A stretch of DNA of 41,010 nucleotides from CAYRGC01 sp964423795 (GCA_964423795.1 CAYRGC010000010.1:1-41010); one strand, 5' to 3'; shown: positions 32,105-39,489, counted from the first letter of the stretch. Made by a program: numbers and translations. Notes: generated by a model from the sequence alone, not told the origin.

Positions 32105-32950
32105 TTACGACGAACGAGACGGGCGGCCGCGGCGCCGCCCTCGTTCGGAGGGCCCGGAAGACGCCGGGGTCTCCCGCTCCTCGCCGGAACGGGTGACGAT
32201 GTAGGTGCGGCTGCGTGATTCGCGTTCGATGTCCACCACCTGCAGGCGTGCGGCGTCCTCCAGCAGGTGCGTGAAACTGCGATAGCCGTAGTAGGATTCG
32301 TCGAAGGACGGTTTCTTGCGCTTCATCGTGTCCTTGATCATGGATGCGTAGAGCGTTTCGTGGTTCTCCCGGCGCAGAGCCGCGCACGCGTCGAGCAGCA
32401 GAGCGAACACCTCGCGCTTCTTCTCCGGCAGGGACGGTTCCAGCTGCACGGGGAGCTTGCGGTCCTCTTCCCGTTCCAGGTCCTCGTAGTAGATGAACTC
32501 GTCGCAGTTCTCGCTCAGGAGATGCGAGGTGGAGTCCCGCATGCCGAGCCCGATGACGTGCTTGCCGTTCTCCTTCAACTTGGAGACGAGGGGGGAGAAG
32601 TCGCTGTCACCCGAGACGATGACGAACGTGTCGACGTGCGCCTTGCTCCACGCGAGATCCATGGCGTCCACCACGAGCCGGATATCGGCGGAGTTCTTGC
32701 CGGTCAGCGTACGCTTGGGGATCTCGATGAGCTCGATGGCCGCCTCGTGGAAGGGCGCGGTGTACGACGGGAAGCGGCTCCAGTCCGCATACGCTTTCTT
32801 CACGATCAGTTTTCCTTTCTCCAGGAGCCGTTCGAGCACTTTGGCGATCTCGAAACCGCGTTTCGACTGGGGAGGAACGCCCAGGGCCAGGTTCTCGAGA
32901 TCGATGAAGACCGCAAGGCTGCGTTCTCGTTCGGAAATGGATGTGTGCAT
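32105..32950 (-). CDS. NYN-domain/LOTUS-like RNA-associated protein
   Basis: A 281-residue protein. Residues 9-165 form a NYN domain of the LabA/DUF88 type (PIN-like nuclease fold) with the acidic residues in VFIDLENL, SADIRLVVDAMDLA and VIVSGDSDFSPLV. All are present, so RNase activity is plausible. Residues 190-255 resemble the OST-HTH/LOTUS domain (KREVFALLLDACAALRRE ... GYRSFTHLLEDA ... VDIERESRSRTYIV). The tail is basic (RGRRRGRPSRSS). This NYN plus LOTUS arrangement is known from bacteria and from eukaryotic MARF1-type proteins. ATG 32950 is chosen because a TTGTTG-17-TAGAGT promoter ends 7 nt upstream; longer in-frame starts up to 33058 would overlap the promoter. Confidence 0.88.
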   Translation of the reverse strand: MHTSISERERSLAVFIDLENLALGVPPQSKRGFEIAKVLERLLEKGKLIVKKAYADWSRFPSYTAPFHEAAIELIEIPKRTLTGKNSADIRLVVDAMDLAWSKAHVDTFVIVSGDSDFSPLVSKLKENGKHVIGLGMRDSTSHLLSENCDEFIYYEDLEREEDRKLPVQLEPSLPEKKREVFALLLDACAALRRENHETLYASMIKDTMKRKKPSFDESYYGYRSFTHLLEDAARLQVVDIERESRSRTYIVTRSGEERETPASSGPSERGRRRGRPSRSS

Positions 32951-32957
32951 CGCCGGC

Positions 32958-32986
32958 ACTCTAGGCCCCCTGGCGTTGATCAACAA
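32958..32986 (-). promoter_or_regulatory. Promoter of the NYN gene, near-leaderless
   Basis: On the minus strand TTGTTG (32986-32981), a 17-nt spacer, TAGAGT (32963-32958), and 7 nt to the ATG at 32950. Confidence 0.65.
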
Positions 32987-33004
32987 GCGGTTTACTGTTT
33001 TCAT
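32976..33004 (+). promoter_or_regulatory. Promoter of the DUF1361 gene
   Basis: TTGATC (32976-32981), a 17-nt spacer, TTTCAT (32999-33004), and 8 nt to the GTG at 33013. Its -35 abuts and overlaps that of the divergent NYN promoter. Confidence 0.5.
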
Positions 33005-33012
33005 AGGACTTC

Positions 33013-33696
33013 GTGAGCATTCGCCACCCCCTCCGCCGCCGGCCGATCGTCGTCGCACTCTGCCTCTCTTCGCTGTTCGCGGCGTTGCTCGTCATGGCCC
33101 GGATGTCGTACACCGGGAGGATCACGTATACGTTCCTGCCGTGGAACCTCATCCTCGCGTGGGTGCCGTTCGTGTTCTCGTCCCTGCTCGAGGAGTTCCA
33201 TCACCGGAAAGCGTCCGTGGTCTTCCTCCTCGCGCTCGGGTTCGGCTGGCTCGTCTTCTACCCGAACGCGCCCTATATCTTCACCGACTTCGTGCACCTG
33301 AAGGAGCGCGCCAACGTGCCGCTCTGGTTTGATATCGCGCTCCTCTCCTCCTTCGCCTGGACCGGGCTCATGCTCGGCTGCGTTTCCCTCTACCAGGTGC
33401 AGTGCGTGATCCGCGAGCGCGTCGGGGCGCTCGTCGGATGGCTTTTCGTGATCGCGATCAACGTGCTGTGCGGCTTCGGCGTGTACGTCGGGAGGGAACT
33501 GCGGTGGAACAGCTGGGACGTGCTCACGAGCCCGCGCGAACTCGCGGCCGACCTGTGGGCGCGCGTCACGCAGGCGTCCACGTATCCGGGATCCGTCGGC
33601 GTCTCGCTCGTCTTCGGCGCGTTCCTCTGCGTCGCCTACCTCGTGGTGCACTCGCTCCTCAAGGTCGAGACGGCGGAGGGGAAGCGCCTGCGCTAG
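33013..33696 (+). CDS. DUF1361 membrane protein
   Basis: A 227-residue protein, GTG start, with six or seven membrane helices. It shows the DUF1361 pattern: FLPWNLILAWVPF, FYPNAPYIFTDFVHL, PLWFDIALLSSFAWTGL-x-LG and the C-terminal GVYVGRELRWNSWD. The family is uncharacterised; its conserved aromatic and acidic residues lie in loops. Nothing in the sequence reveals a function. The 3' end overlaps the convergent msrB gene by 38 bp (33659-33696), so the two transcripts are partly antisense. Confidence 0.85.
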   Translation: MSIRHPLRRRPIVVALCLSSLFAALLVMARMSYTGRITYTFLPWNLILAWVPFVFSSLLEEFHHRKASVVFLLALGFGWLVFYPNAPYIFTDFVHLKERANVPLWFDIALLSSFAWTGLMLGCVSLYQVQCVIRERVGALVGWLFVIAINVLCGFGVYVGRELRWNSWDVLTSPRELAADLWARVTQASTYPGSVGVSLVFGAFLCVAYLVVHSLLKVETAEGKRLR

Positions 33697-34207
33697 GGCT
33701 TTCCCCGTCGGGGACGAAGCGGAGCGCGAGCCCGTTCATGCAGTAGCGCAGCCCCGTCGGCTCGGGGCCGTCCGTGAAGACGTGCCCCAGGTGTCCGCCG
33801 CAGCGGCTCACTACCTCCACGCGCTCGACGCCGAGCGAGCGGTCGGGCTTCGTCACGATCGCGTCCCGCGAGATCGGCGCGTAGAAGCTCGGCCAGCCCG
33901 TGCCGGAATCGAATTTCGTCTCCGAGCGGAAGACGGGATCGCCGCAGTCCGCCGTCACGAACGTGCCCGCGCGGTGTTCCTCCAGGAGCGGGCTCGTGAA
34001 GGGGCGCTCGGTGGCGGCCTCGCGGAGCACGGCGTACCGCTCGGGGCCGAGGGCCGCCTTCCACTGCTCCTCCGTGAGCGGGGACGAAGCCTCGCCCGTC
34101 ACCGTCGTCGGGAAGCGTGAGGTTTCTTGCTCGTACGCGACCGGCGCTGTCGTCTTGCAGGACGGGAGAAGCAAGAAGATTGCGCCCAGCAGCAGAAGTC
34201 GTCTCAT
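33659..34207 (-). CDS. msrB: Peptide-methionine (R)-S-oxide reductase, lipoprotein form
   Basis: A 182-residue protein. ATG 34207 starts a lipoprotein signal, MRRLLLLGAIFLLLPSC, with lipobox LPSC (C17), so the enzyme should be anchored outside the cytoplasmic membrane and repair oxidised Met in envelope proteins. The catalytic domain (about 50-170) has FDSGTGWPSFYAPI, SRCGGHLGHVFTDGP and the active Cys in LRYCMNGLALRF. The usual zinc-site CxxC pairs are reduced to single Cys (TADCGDP and SRCGGH), so zinc binding is doubtful. An upstream in-frame start at 34246 would destroy the signal peptide and overlap the promoter. Confidence 0.93.
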   Translation of the reverse strand: MRRLLLLGAIFLLLPSCKTTAPVAYEQETSRFPTTVTGEASSPLTEEQWKAALGPERYAVLREAATERPFTSPLLEEHRAGTFVTADCGDPVFRSETKFDSGTGWPSFYAPISRDAIVTKPDRSLGVERVEVVSRCGGHLGHVFTDGPEPTGLRYCMNGLALRFVPDGESPSAGASPPPSRP

Positions 34208-34213
34208 GTCCGG

Positions 34214-34242
34214 ACGGTACTGGGGGCAGATCGCCGTGTCGA
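34214..34242 (-). promoter_or_regulatory. Promoter of msrB
   Basis: On the minus strand TCGACA (34242-34237), a 17-nt spacer, TACCGT (34219-34214), and 6 nt to the ATG at 34207. Confidence 0.6.
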
Positions 34243-34288
34243 TCATGAGTCGAAATTCAATGTCTTTTCCTGTTTCTCTCGCACATTT

Positions 34289-34300
34289 GCCAAATTTGGC
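34289..34300. promoter_or_regulatory. 12-bp palindrome, possible operator
   Basis: GCCAAATTTGGC is a perfect palindrome in the 160-bp region between msrB and the zinc-ribbon/SLH gene. No binding protein is known. Confidence 0.3.
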
Positions 34301-34349
34301 GAAGAAGTATCTTCACAAGGAAAGCGCATCGCCACGCGCGGTCCTTCTG

Positions 34350-34355
34350 TATAGT
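34350..34355 (+). promoter_or_regulatory. -10 box of the zinc-ribbon/SLH gene
   Basis: TATAGT. By the spacing used elsewhere, the start codon would be near 34362-34367, where a TAG (34365-34367) stands in frame. Confidence 0.4.
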
Positions 34356-34418
34356 GCGTCGGCGTAGAAAGCCTGCCGCCTTTGCGCCGCGACGTACGAA
34401 GTCACCGAGGGCGACCTG

Positions 34419-35063
34419 GTGTTTTACGGACGCATGGGCGTTCCCCCGCCGTGGACATGCACAGCGCCCGTCTCTCGTTCCGCCCTGTACCGGCGCACCT
34501 GCGACCGGAGCGGCGTCGAGGTGGTGACGTACCACCCGCCGCGGTCCCCGTACGTCATTTACGAGTGCGACATCTGGTGGAGCGACGCGTGGGATCCGCT
34601 CGACTACGGGCGCCCCGTCGATCTCTCGAAGCCCTTCTTCGAGCAGTTCTCGGCGCTCTTCCGCGACGTGCCGCCGTCCCACTGGGCGTATAACAGCGTC
34701 ACGTGGGCCAGCACCAACGGCATCATGAACGGCCCGGACACGATGCCGGGCTCCTTCGATCCCGCCGGCGTGGCCAACCGCGCCCAGCTCGCGACCGTGC
34801 TCGCACGGTACGACGAATTGATCCGTGACCAGCTCGATGCCCTCGACACGCGTCTCGACCGACTCGAGAGGGGATCCTCGAGCAGTTCCTCTTCCAGGAG
34901 CTCGCTCGGTTCGAGTTCCAGTTGGATGAGCAGTTGGTCCTCTTCCCTGTCGTCCATGAGCAGTTCCGGCATGAGCTCCTCTTCATCCTCCTCGCTCAGC
35001 AGCTCGTCGTCCTCCTTCGGTTCCAGCGTCTCCGGCGTATCGAGTTCGTCGAGCTCGCTCTAA
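34419..35063 (+). CDS. Patescibacterial zinc-ribbon-type domain fused to SLH domain and Ser-rich tail
   Basis: 214 residues from the GTG at 34419. The protein homology reaches upstream to 34368 (CRLCAATYEVTEGDLVFYGR), just after an in-frame TAG. The N-terminal half follows a protein family widespread in Patescibacteria: C-x-x-C, then PPP-W/T-x-C, LYRRTCDRSG, PPRSPYVIYECDIWWSDAW and DYGRPVDLSKPFFEQF. Several Cys of the family are lost, so zinc binding may be weak. The C-terminal half has an SLH domain (FRDVPPSHWAYNSVTWASTN ... NRAQLATVLARYDEL), which binds cell-wall polymers, followed by about 62 Ser-rich residues. No signal peptide is visible from any start. The 5' end may be damaged (see findings). 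A terminator follows. Confidence 0.65.
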   Translation: MFYGRMGVPPPWTCTAPVSRSALYRRTCDRSGVEVVTYHPPRSPYVIYECDIWWSDAWDPLDYGRPVDLSKPFFEQFSALFRDVPPSHWAYNSVTWASTNGIMNGPDTMPGSFDPAGVANRAQLATVLARYDELIRDQLDALDTRLDRLERGSSSSSSSRSSLGSSSSWMSSWSSSLSSMSSSGMSSSSSSSLSSSSSSFGSSVSGVSSSSSSL

Positions 35064-35078
35064 CGGCTGAAAACGGCA

Positions 35079-35110
35079 GCGGGCGCCCTCTCCGAGGGTG
35101 CCCGCGTCTT
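35079..35110 (+). terminator. Hairpin terminator
   Basis: A 12-bp stem (35079-35090 with 35094-35105, one G-T pair) with a TCC loop, followed by GTCTTTG. The T-run is short but the stem is very stable. Confidence 0.7.
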
Positions 35111-35158
35111 TGATAGCACGGCACCTCGGTTCTCCCGGCAGTCAAGAACGGGGGAGGG

Positions 35159-35164
35159 TACACT
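35159..35164 (+). promoter_or_regulatory. -10 box of the MFS-like gene
   Basis: TACACT, 9 nt before the ATG at 35174. The -35 is not clear. Confidence 0.4.
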
Positions 35165-35173
35165 CGGAGCCTC

Positions 35174-36382
35174 ATGTGGTTCCCCCGCTTCCTGCGGCGC
35201 CGTCCGAGCATCACGACGTTCGTGCCTTTCCTGTGCGTCGTGCTCCTGTGGAACCTGTCTTTCGGGGGCATGAAGTTCCTCATCAAGAACCTCACGGTGA
35301 ACCACCTGGCCATGGAACCCGGCTTGTTGCTCGAGCGCGTCGTCGGGTACCTCAGCGTCGGCTGCGTGCTCGCCTTCCTCATCGGCGGCTGCGTGTGCCA
35401 CAGCATGGGCAAGCGCTTCCTCGTCTTCCTGACGGCGGTCATCGCCGTGTCGGCGCTCCTCTTCGAGTACAAGTTCGGGTTGGCGTCGGAGATCACGCTC
35501 GTCTTCACGAGCATCGTGCTGGGATTCTGCTTCGGGCTCTTCTCCGTCGCGCGCACCGTCATCAGCTGTTACGAGATCCGCAGGACGGGCCTGCGCGACA
35601 CGAGCGTGAACGGCATCGTGATGCTGCTCGTGATCACGGCGACGCTCATCGGCGCCTTCGTCTCGGCGCGCCTCTTCGAGCTCGTGGGCGTGCAGACGCT
35701 CTGGATCTTCATCGGATTCTTCGCGCTCATCGCCATGTTCTCCTTCTGGCTGCGGTACGGGGACCAGGAGGAGATCCTGCCGCTGAGGGAATCGATCGCG
35801 CGGGTGCGCAGGGAATTCTCCTTCGTCTTCGCGCACCGCCACATGCTCCTCATCCCGTCCGCGGGACTCTGGGCGATCTCCATGATCGTGAGCATCAAGT
35901 CCATCCCGTACGCCGAGCACGCCTACGGCGTCCGCGAGTCCGTGAGCTCGCTCGTGCTCATGGCCTCCGCCGCCGGCGCCGTCGCGGGCAACGCCCTCAC
36001 GCTCTTCACGCCCAGGGCCCGTCGCTGGTTCTGGTTCCGCGTCGCCACGTATTCCTTCGCGTCGCTCGTGGTCCTTTTCCCCGTCCTCACGCAGACGTTC
36101 CAGTTCATGGTGCTCTACTCGCTGCTGCTCGGCGCCGCGATGGGTGCGGCCACCAACCTCATCGACAGTGCCTACCTGGAATTCATCGCCGAGAAGCGCG
36201 TGAAGGAGAACGGCGCCGCCCTGAGCGGCATCGCGCTCAACGTGCTCATCGCGTCGTTGCTCGGTTTCCTGCACCTGTTGCCGCCGGTGCTGCACTTCGT
36301 CGTCCTCGGCGCGGTGGCCGTGGGCATGGGTTTCTTCGTGCTCTTCACGTTGCACGTGCTGAACGGGGAGATCCGCGAGTGA
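35174..36382 (+). CDS. MFS-like transporter
   Basis: A 402-residue protein with twelve hydrophobic helices in two halves, joined by a cytoplasmic loop (RYGDQEEILPLRESIARVRREF, about 195-216). This fits a major facilitator. The first-half loop GGCVCHSMGKRFLVFL resembles the G-x-x-x-D/H-x-x-G-R/K-R motif between helices 2 and 3, though the acidic residue is missing. FGLFSVARTVIS matches the helix 4 region. No substrate motif is seen. It is convergent with mscL across a large purine/pyrimidine inverted repeat. Confidence 0.7.
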   Translation: MWFPRFLRRRPSITTFVPFLCVVLLWNLSFGGMKFLIKNLTVNHLAMEPGLLLERVVGYLSVGCVLAFLIGGCVCHSMGKRFLVFLTAVIAVSALLFEYKFGLASEITLVFTSIVLGFCFGLFSVARTVISCYEIRRTGLRDTSVNGIVMLLVITATLIGAFVSARLFELVGVQTLWIFIGFFALIAMFSFWLRYGDQEEILPLRESIARVRREFSFVFAHRHMLLIPSAGLWAISMIVSIKSIPYAEHAYGVRESVSSLVLMASAAGAVAGNALTLFTPRARRWFWFRVATYSFASLVVLFPVLTQTFQFMVLYSLLLGAAMGAATNLIDSAYLEFIAEKRVKENGAALSGIALNVLIASLLGFLHLLPPVLHFVVLGAVAVGMGFFVLFTLHVLNGEIRE

Positions 36383-36487
36383 GGTAAAAAAGGAGAAAAG
36401 GGAAAGGACGGAAAAAAGAAGGACGTCACGGCACGTGTCGCGCCGGTACCTCTTTCCCCTTTTGTCCGTTTTCTCCCTTTTACCCCT
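36383..36487. other. Long imperfect inverted repeat between convergent genes
   Basis: A purine-rich arm (about 36383-36421) pairs with a pyrimidine-rich arm (about 36451-36487) around a GC-rich centre containing CACGTG. It likely acts as a bidirectional terminator for the MFS-like and mscL transcripts. Confidence 0.45.
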
Positions 36488-36854
36488 TCCTCAGCGCGTC
36501 CCGGATCTCCGTCAGCAGCTCCACTTCCTTCGTCGGAGCGGGCGGCGGCGGGGGCGGCGCGGACTTGCGGAAGCGGTTGGCCTGCTTCACGAAGAGGAAG
36601 ATGCAGAACGCCACGATGACGAAGTCGATGATCGATTGGACGAACTTGCCGTAGGCGATCGTCGAGTCGCCGATCGTGAACGCCAGTTCCGAGAAGTTCA
36701 CCTTGCCGGTGACGACGCCGAACGCCGGCATGATGACGTCGCCGACGAGCGAGCTCACGATCTTGCCGAAGGCGCCGCCGATGATCACGCCGACGGCCAT
36801 GTCCATGACGTTGCCTTTGACGGCGAATTCCCGGAATTCTTTGATGATGCTCAT
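36480..36854 (-). CDS. mscL: Large-conductance mechanosensitive channel
   Basis: A 124-residue protein with the MscL layout: the amphipathic N-helix MSIIKEFREFAVKGNVMDMA, TM1 VGVIIGGAFGKIVSSLVGDVIMP with the gate Gly residues, a short periplasmic loop (VTGKVNFSELAFTIGDS), TM2 (IIDFVIVAFCIFLFVKQANRF) and a cytoplasmic helix after a Pro run (SAPPPPPPAPTKEVELLTEIRDAL). The pore releases solutes under hypo-osmotic shock. ATG 36854 gives the normal MscL N-terminus; a longer GTG start at 36908 would add 18 atypical residues. The leader just upstream is pyrimidine-rich, with no Shine-Dalgarno. Confidence 0.96.
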   Translation of the reverse strand: MSIIKEFREFAVKGNVMDMAVGVIIGGAFGKIVSSLVGDVIMPAFGVVTGKVNFSELAFTIGDSTIAYGKFVQSIIDFVIVAFCIFLFVKQANRFRKSAPPPPPPAPTKEVELLTEIRDALRKG

Positions 36855-36919
36855 GAAAGGGGAAGGGAAGGTCGATTCCATCTTGCCAAGTCTGCGGCAT
36901 ATGTCCACCCTGTGCGCGC

Positions 36920-37354
36920 TTGAAGTCGATCATCGTCCTGTCCGACGGCGAAATCATCGATCCCGCCGAGCAGAGCCGCTGGCTGGACGCCACGACGTTC
37001 TTTTCCGACTGGTTCCAGCGCCAGACGATCGGGCAGATCCGCAGCCTGCTCGAACGCGACGGACTCATATCGGCGGAAGGGCCCGCGGCCTTGTCGTGCG
37101 TCGAAAACTGCGTGTTGCGCCTCCAGACACAGGATGACCGGCTGATCGACCTTCACATCGATCCCCATCGCGCGCGCTTCGCGATCGTGGTCCTCCTGAA
37201 CGACGTGAAGGCGCCGCAGGAAGAGGAATGGCGCTTGCTGCGCGACGATTGCCTGTTCCGCGTCAGAAACGGCGATATGGATTTCCTGAGCGCCTGGAAC
37301 ATCACGCGGCGGGCCCGCGACGTGATGGAGCGGTGCCTGAGCACGTCGGTCTGA
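36920..37354 (+). CDS. Hypothetical protein
   Basis: A 144-residue protein that I do not recognise, with TTG as the first usable start (LKSIIVLSDGEIIDP). It is soluble and acidic, rich in Asp, Arg and Leu, with no signal peptide. The middle has a Cys pair (SCVENC) and an alternating strand pattern (RLIDLHIDPHRARFAIVVLLN). The C-terminal helix is ITRRARDVMERCL. A weak promoter (TTGCCA at 36883, 17-nt spacer, CACCCT) lies 8 nt upstream of the TTG. The stop is directly adjacent to the convergent purB stop, without a spacer. Confidence 0.6.
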   Translation: MKSIIVLSDGEIIDPAEQSRWLDATTFFSDWFQRQTIGQIRSLLERDGLISAEGPAALSCVENCVLRLQTQDDRLIDLHIDPHRARFAIVVLLNDVKAPQEEEWRLLRDDCLFRVRNGDMDFLSAWNITRRARDVMERCLSTSV

Positions 37355-38683
37355 TCAGAGCATCGACGTGAGACCCTTCTTCTCCGCGTCCGTGAGCGGC
37401 AGCGTGTCGACGAAGCGGAACAAGTCCTCCTTCGTCACGTTCTCGCCGCGGGTGAGCTCCTTGAGCTTCTCGTATGCGCCCGTTACGCCTTTGCGGCGGA
37501 GTACGGTTTGGATCGCCTCGGCGAGCACTTCGGGGTGCGCTTCGAGCTCGCGCGCGATCGCCTTCTTGTCCGCCGACACGCGGCCGAGCCCCTTGAGGAG
37601 CGACGTCACGGCCAGGAAGTGGTAACCGAAGGCGACGCCGATCGAGCGCTGGACCGTGGAGTCCGAGAGGTCGCGTTGGAGGCGGCTCACGGGCAGCTTC
37701 TCGGCCAGGTGCAGGAAGAGCGCCGTGGAGAGCCCCACGTTGCCTTCCGCGTTCTCGAAGTCGATGGGGTTCACCTTGTGGGGCATCGCGGAGGAGCCGA
37801 TTTCGCCGGCCACCACCTTCTGCTTGAAGACGCCGCGGGAGATGTACATCCACATGTCGCGCGAGAAATCGAGGACGATGGTGTTGATGCGGCTCACGAG
37901 GTGGCCGAGTTCCGCGAGGTCGTCGTGCGGGTTGATCTGCGTGGTCTCGGCGATGGGATCCATGCCCATGCCCTTCACGAACGTCTCGCGGAAGCGGCGC
38001 CAGTTCGCCTTGGGATACGCGGCGCGGTGCGCGGAGAAGTTGCCGACGGCGCCGCCGAACTTGCCCTGCATGCGGAAGGCCTTGAGCTGCTTCAGCTGGC
38101 GCTCGAGCCGGAGCGCGAACACCTCCATTTCCTTGCCGAGCGTCGTGGGCGTTGCGGGCTGGCCGTGCGTGAGCGAGAGCATTTTCATGTCCTTCGTGCT
38201 CCGTCCCATCGTGCGGATCGTCTTCAGCACCTCCTCCAGGCGGGGCACGATCACGTGCTCCAGGGCCTCGCCGATCAGCAGGCCGTAGCTCAAGTTGTTC
38301 ACGTCCTCGCTCGTGAGCGCGAAGTGGATGAACTCGAGTTTCCCCTTCATCCAGGGTTTCGCCTTCAGCTTCTCCTTGAGGAAGTACTCCACGGCCTTCA
38401 CGTCGTGGCGGGTGGTCTTCTCGATCTCCTTGATGCGCTCCGCGTCCTCCGCCGAGAACTCCTCCGCGAGGGCGAGCAGCTCCCGCTTCTGCGCGGCCGT
38501 GAACGGCGGCAGGTCGGCCACGCCCTTCTCGTCTCCGAGCGCGACGAGGTACCGCAGCTCCACCTCGCACCGGGCGTGGAAGAGCGCTTCCTCGCTGAAG
38601 AAGGCCCGCAGCTCCCCGAGCTGCGCGGCATAGCGGCCGTCCAGGGGGGACAGGGCCGAGAGCGGGGAGAGGGGCTGGGGCAT
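37355..38683 (-). CDS. purB: Adenylosuccinate lyase
   Basis: A 442-residue enzyme of the fumarase/aspartase superfamily. It removes fumarate from SAICAR and adenylosuccinate in purine synthesis and AMP formation. The signature loop SSAMPHKVNPIDFENAEG is complete, including the catalytic Ser, and the upstream TSEDVNNLSYGL and THGQPATPTTLGKE motifs carry the catalytic His and substrate contacts. The length and sequence are of the long E. coli PurB type rather than the B. subtilis type. No other purine gene is nearby. A TAGAAT box lies 12 nt before the ATG. Confidence 0.95.
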   Translation of the reverse strand: MPQPLSPLSALSPLDGRYAAQLGELRAFFSEEALFHARCEVELRYLVALGDEKGVADLPPFTAAQKRELLALAEEFSAEDAERIKEIEKTTRHDVKAVEYFLKEKLKAKPWMKGKLEFIHFALTSEDVNNLSYGLLIGEALEHVIVPRLEEVLKTIRTMGRSTKDMKMLSLTHGQPATPTTLGKEMEVFALRLERQLKQLKAFRMQGKFGGAVGNFSAHRAAYPKANWRRFRETFVKGMGMDPIAETTQINPHDDLAELGHLVSRINTIVLDFSRDMWMYISRGVFKQKVVAGEIGSSAMPHKVNPIDFENAEGNVGLSTALFLHLAEKLPVSRLQRDLSDSTVQRSIGVAFGYHFLAVTSLLKGLGRVSADKKAIARELEAHPEVLAEAIQTVLRRKGVTGAYEKLKELTRGENVTKEDLFRFVDTLPLTDAEKKGLTSML

Positions 38684-38695
38684 GGGAACATCTCC

Positions 38696-38724
38696 ATTCT
38701 ACCCGATTTTCGCCGAAAATGACA
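38696..38724 (-). promoter_or_regulatory. Promoter of purB
   Basis: On the minus strand a weak -35 TGTCAT (38724-38719), a 17-nt spacer, TAGAAT (38701-38696), and 12 nt to the ATG. Confidence 0.5.
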
Positions 38725-38748
38725 GATTTCCCCTGCGCCGAGCCAATC

Positions 38749-39468
38749 TCAACCTCCGAACACCTGGCCGAGGATCGCGCCCGTTCCCTGGCCCTTCTGG
38801 CGGTCGGGGAGGAACGGATTGAGCTGCTCGGCGAACGAGCGGAGGTTACGGGTTTGCATGTAGATCGTGCCCGGGCCCGTGAAGTGGACGACGAGTCCTT
38901 CGCCGGTCGTGACCATGCTGAGGCCCTCGCCCGCCCGCGTGATCTCGTACGCCATCGACGCGGGAAACGCGACGATGTGTCCGTTGTCCACGATGAACGT
39001 CTCGCCGGGCTTCAGGTCCTTCTTGAGGATGCCGCCGAAGCTGCTCAAAAACATCCTGCCGGTCCCTTTCGCCTTGATCATGAAGATGCCCTCGCCGCTC
39101 ACGAAGCCCTTCCAGCCCGTGAAGTGAGAATCGGTCTCGACGCCCTTCTCGCACGCGAGGAAGGAGCCGCCTTGCACCACGTACTCGTCGTCGGAGAGGG
39201 CGATCTCCTCGACGTCTCCCGTCGCGCGCGGGGCGAGGTACACCTCCGTCTCGTCCTTGCTCGCGGTGATCGTCGTGACGAAGAAGCTTTCGCTCGTGAG
39301 CACGGTGCGCTTGATCGCTTTCCAGAGTCCGCCTTCCATCTTCCCCTCGATGGAGGCCGTCGCGTCCATGGCGAGCATGGCGCCCGATTCCGCGCGGATC
39401 GTTTCGCCGTTCTTGAGCACGCAGCGGAGCGCCGCATAGCTGGGCCGTTGGAGGATGGAGGTTTCCAT
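38749..39468 (-). CDS. AIM24/TIGR00266-family protein
   Basis: A 239-residue soluble beta-rich protein. It shows the family pattern: an early LxNGETIRAESGAMLAMD, the conserved EGKMEGGLWKAIKRTVLTSESFFVT, then LAPRATGDVEEIAL, a SFLACEKGVETDS segment and the glycine-rich C-terminus GEGLVVHFTGPGTIYMQTRN. Bacterial members are common and uncharacterised; a role in membrane or stress homeostasis has been suggested but cannot be read here. A TACGCT box lies 6 nt before the ATG. The gene stands alone between purB and the transposase. Confidence 0.88.
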   Translation of the reverse strand: METSILQRPSYAALRCVLKNGETIRAESGAMLAMDATASIEGKMEGGLWKAIKRTVLTSESFFVTTITASKDETEVYLAPRATGDVEEIALSDDEYVVQGGSFLACEKGVETDSHFTGWKGFVSGEGIFMIKAKGTGRMFLSSFGGILKKDLKPGETFIVDNGHIVAFPASMAYEITRAGEGLSMVTTGEGLVVHFTGPGTIYMQTRNLRSFAEQLNPFLPDRQKGQGTGAILGQVFGG

Positions 39469-39489
39469 GGCGTCAGCGTAGCAGAACTC

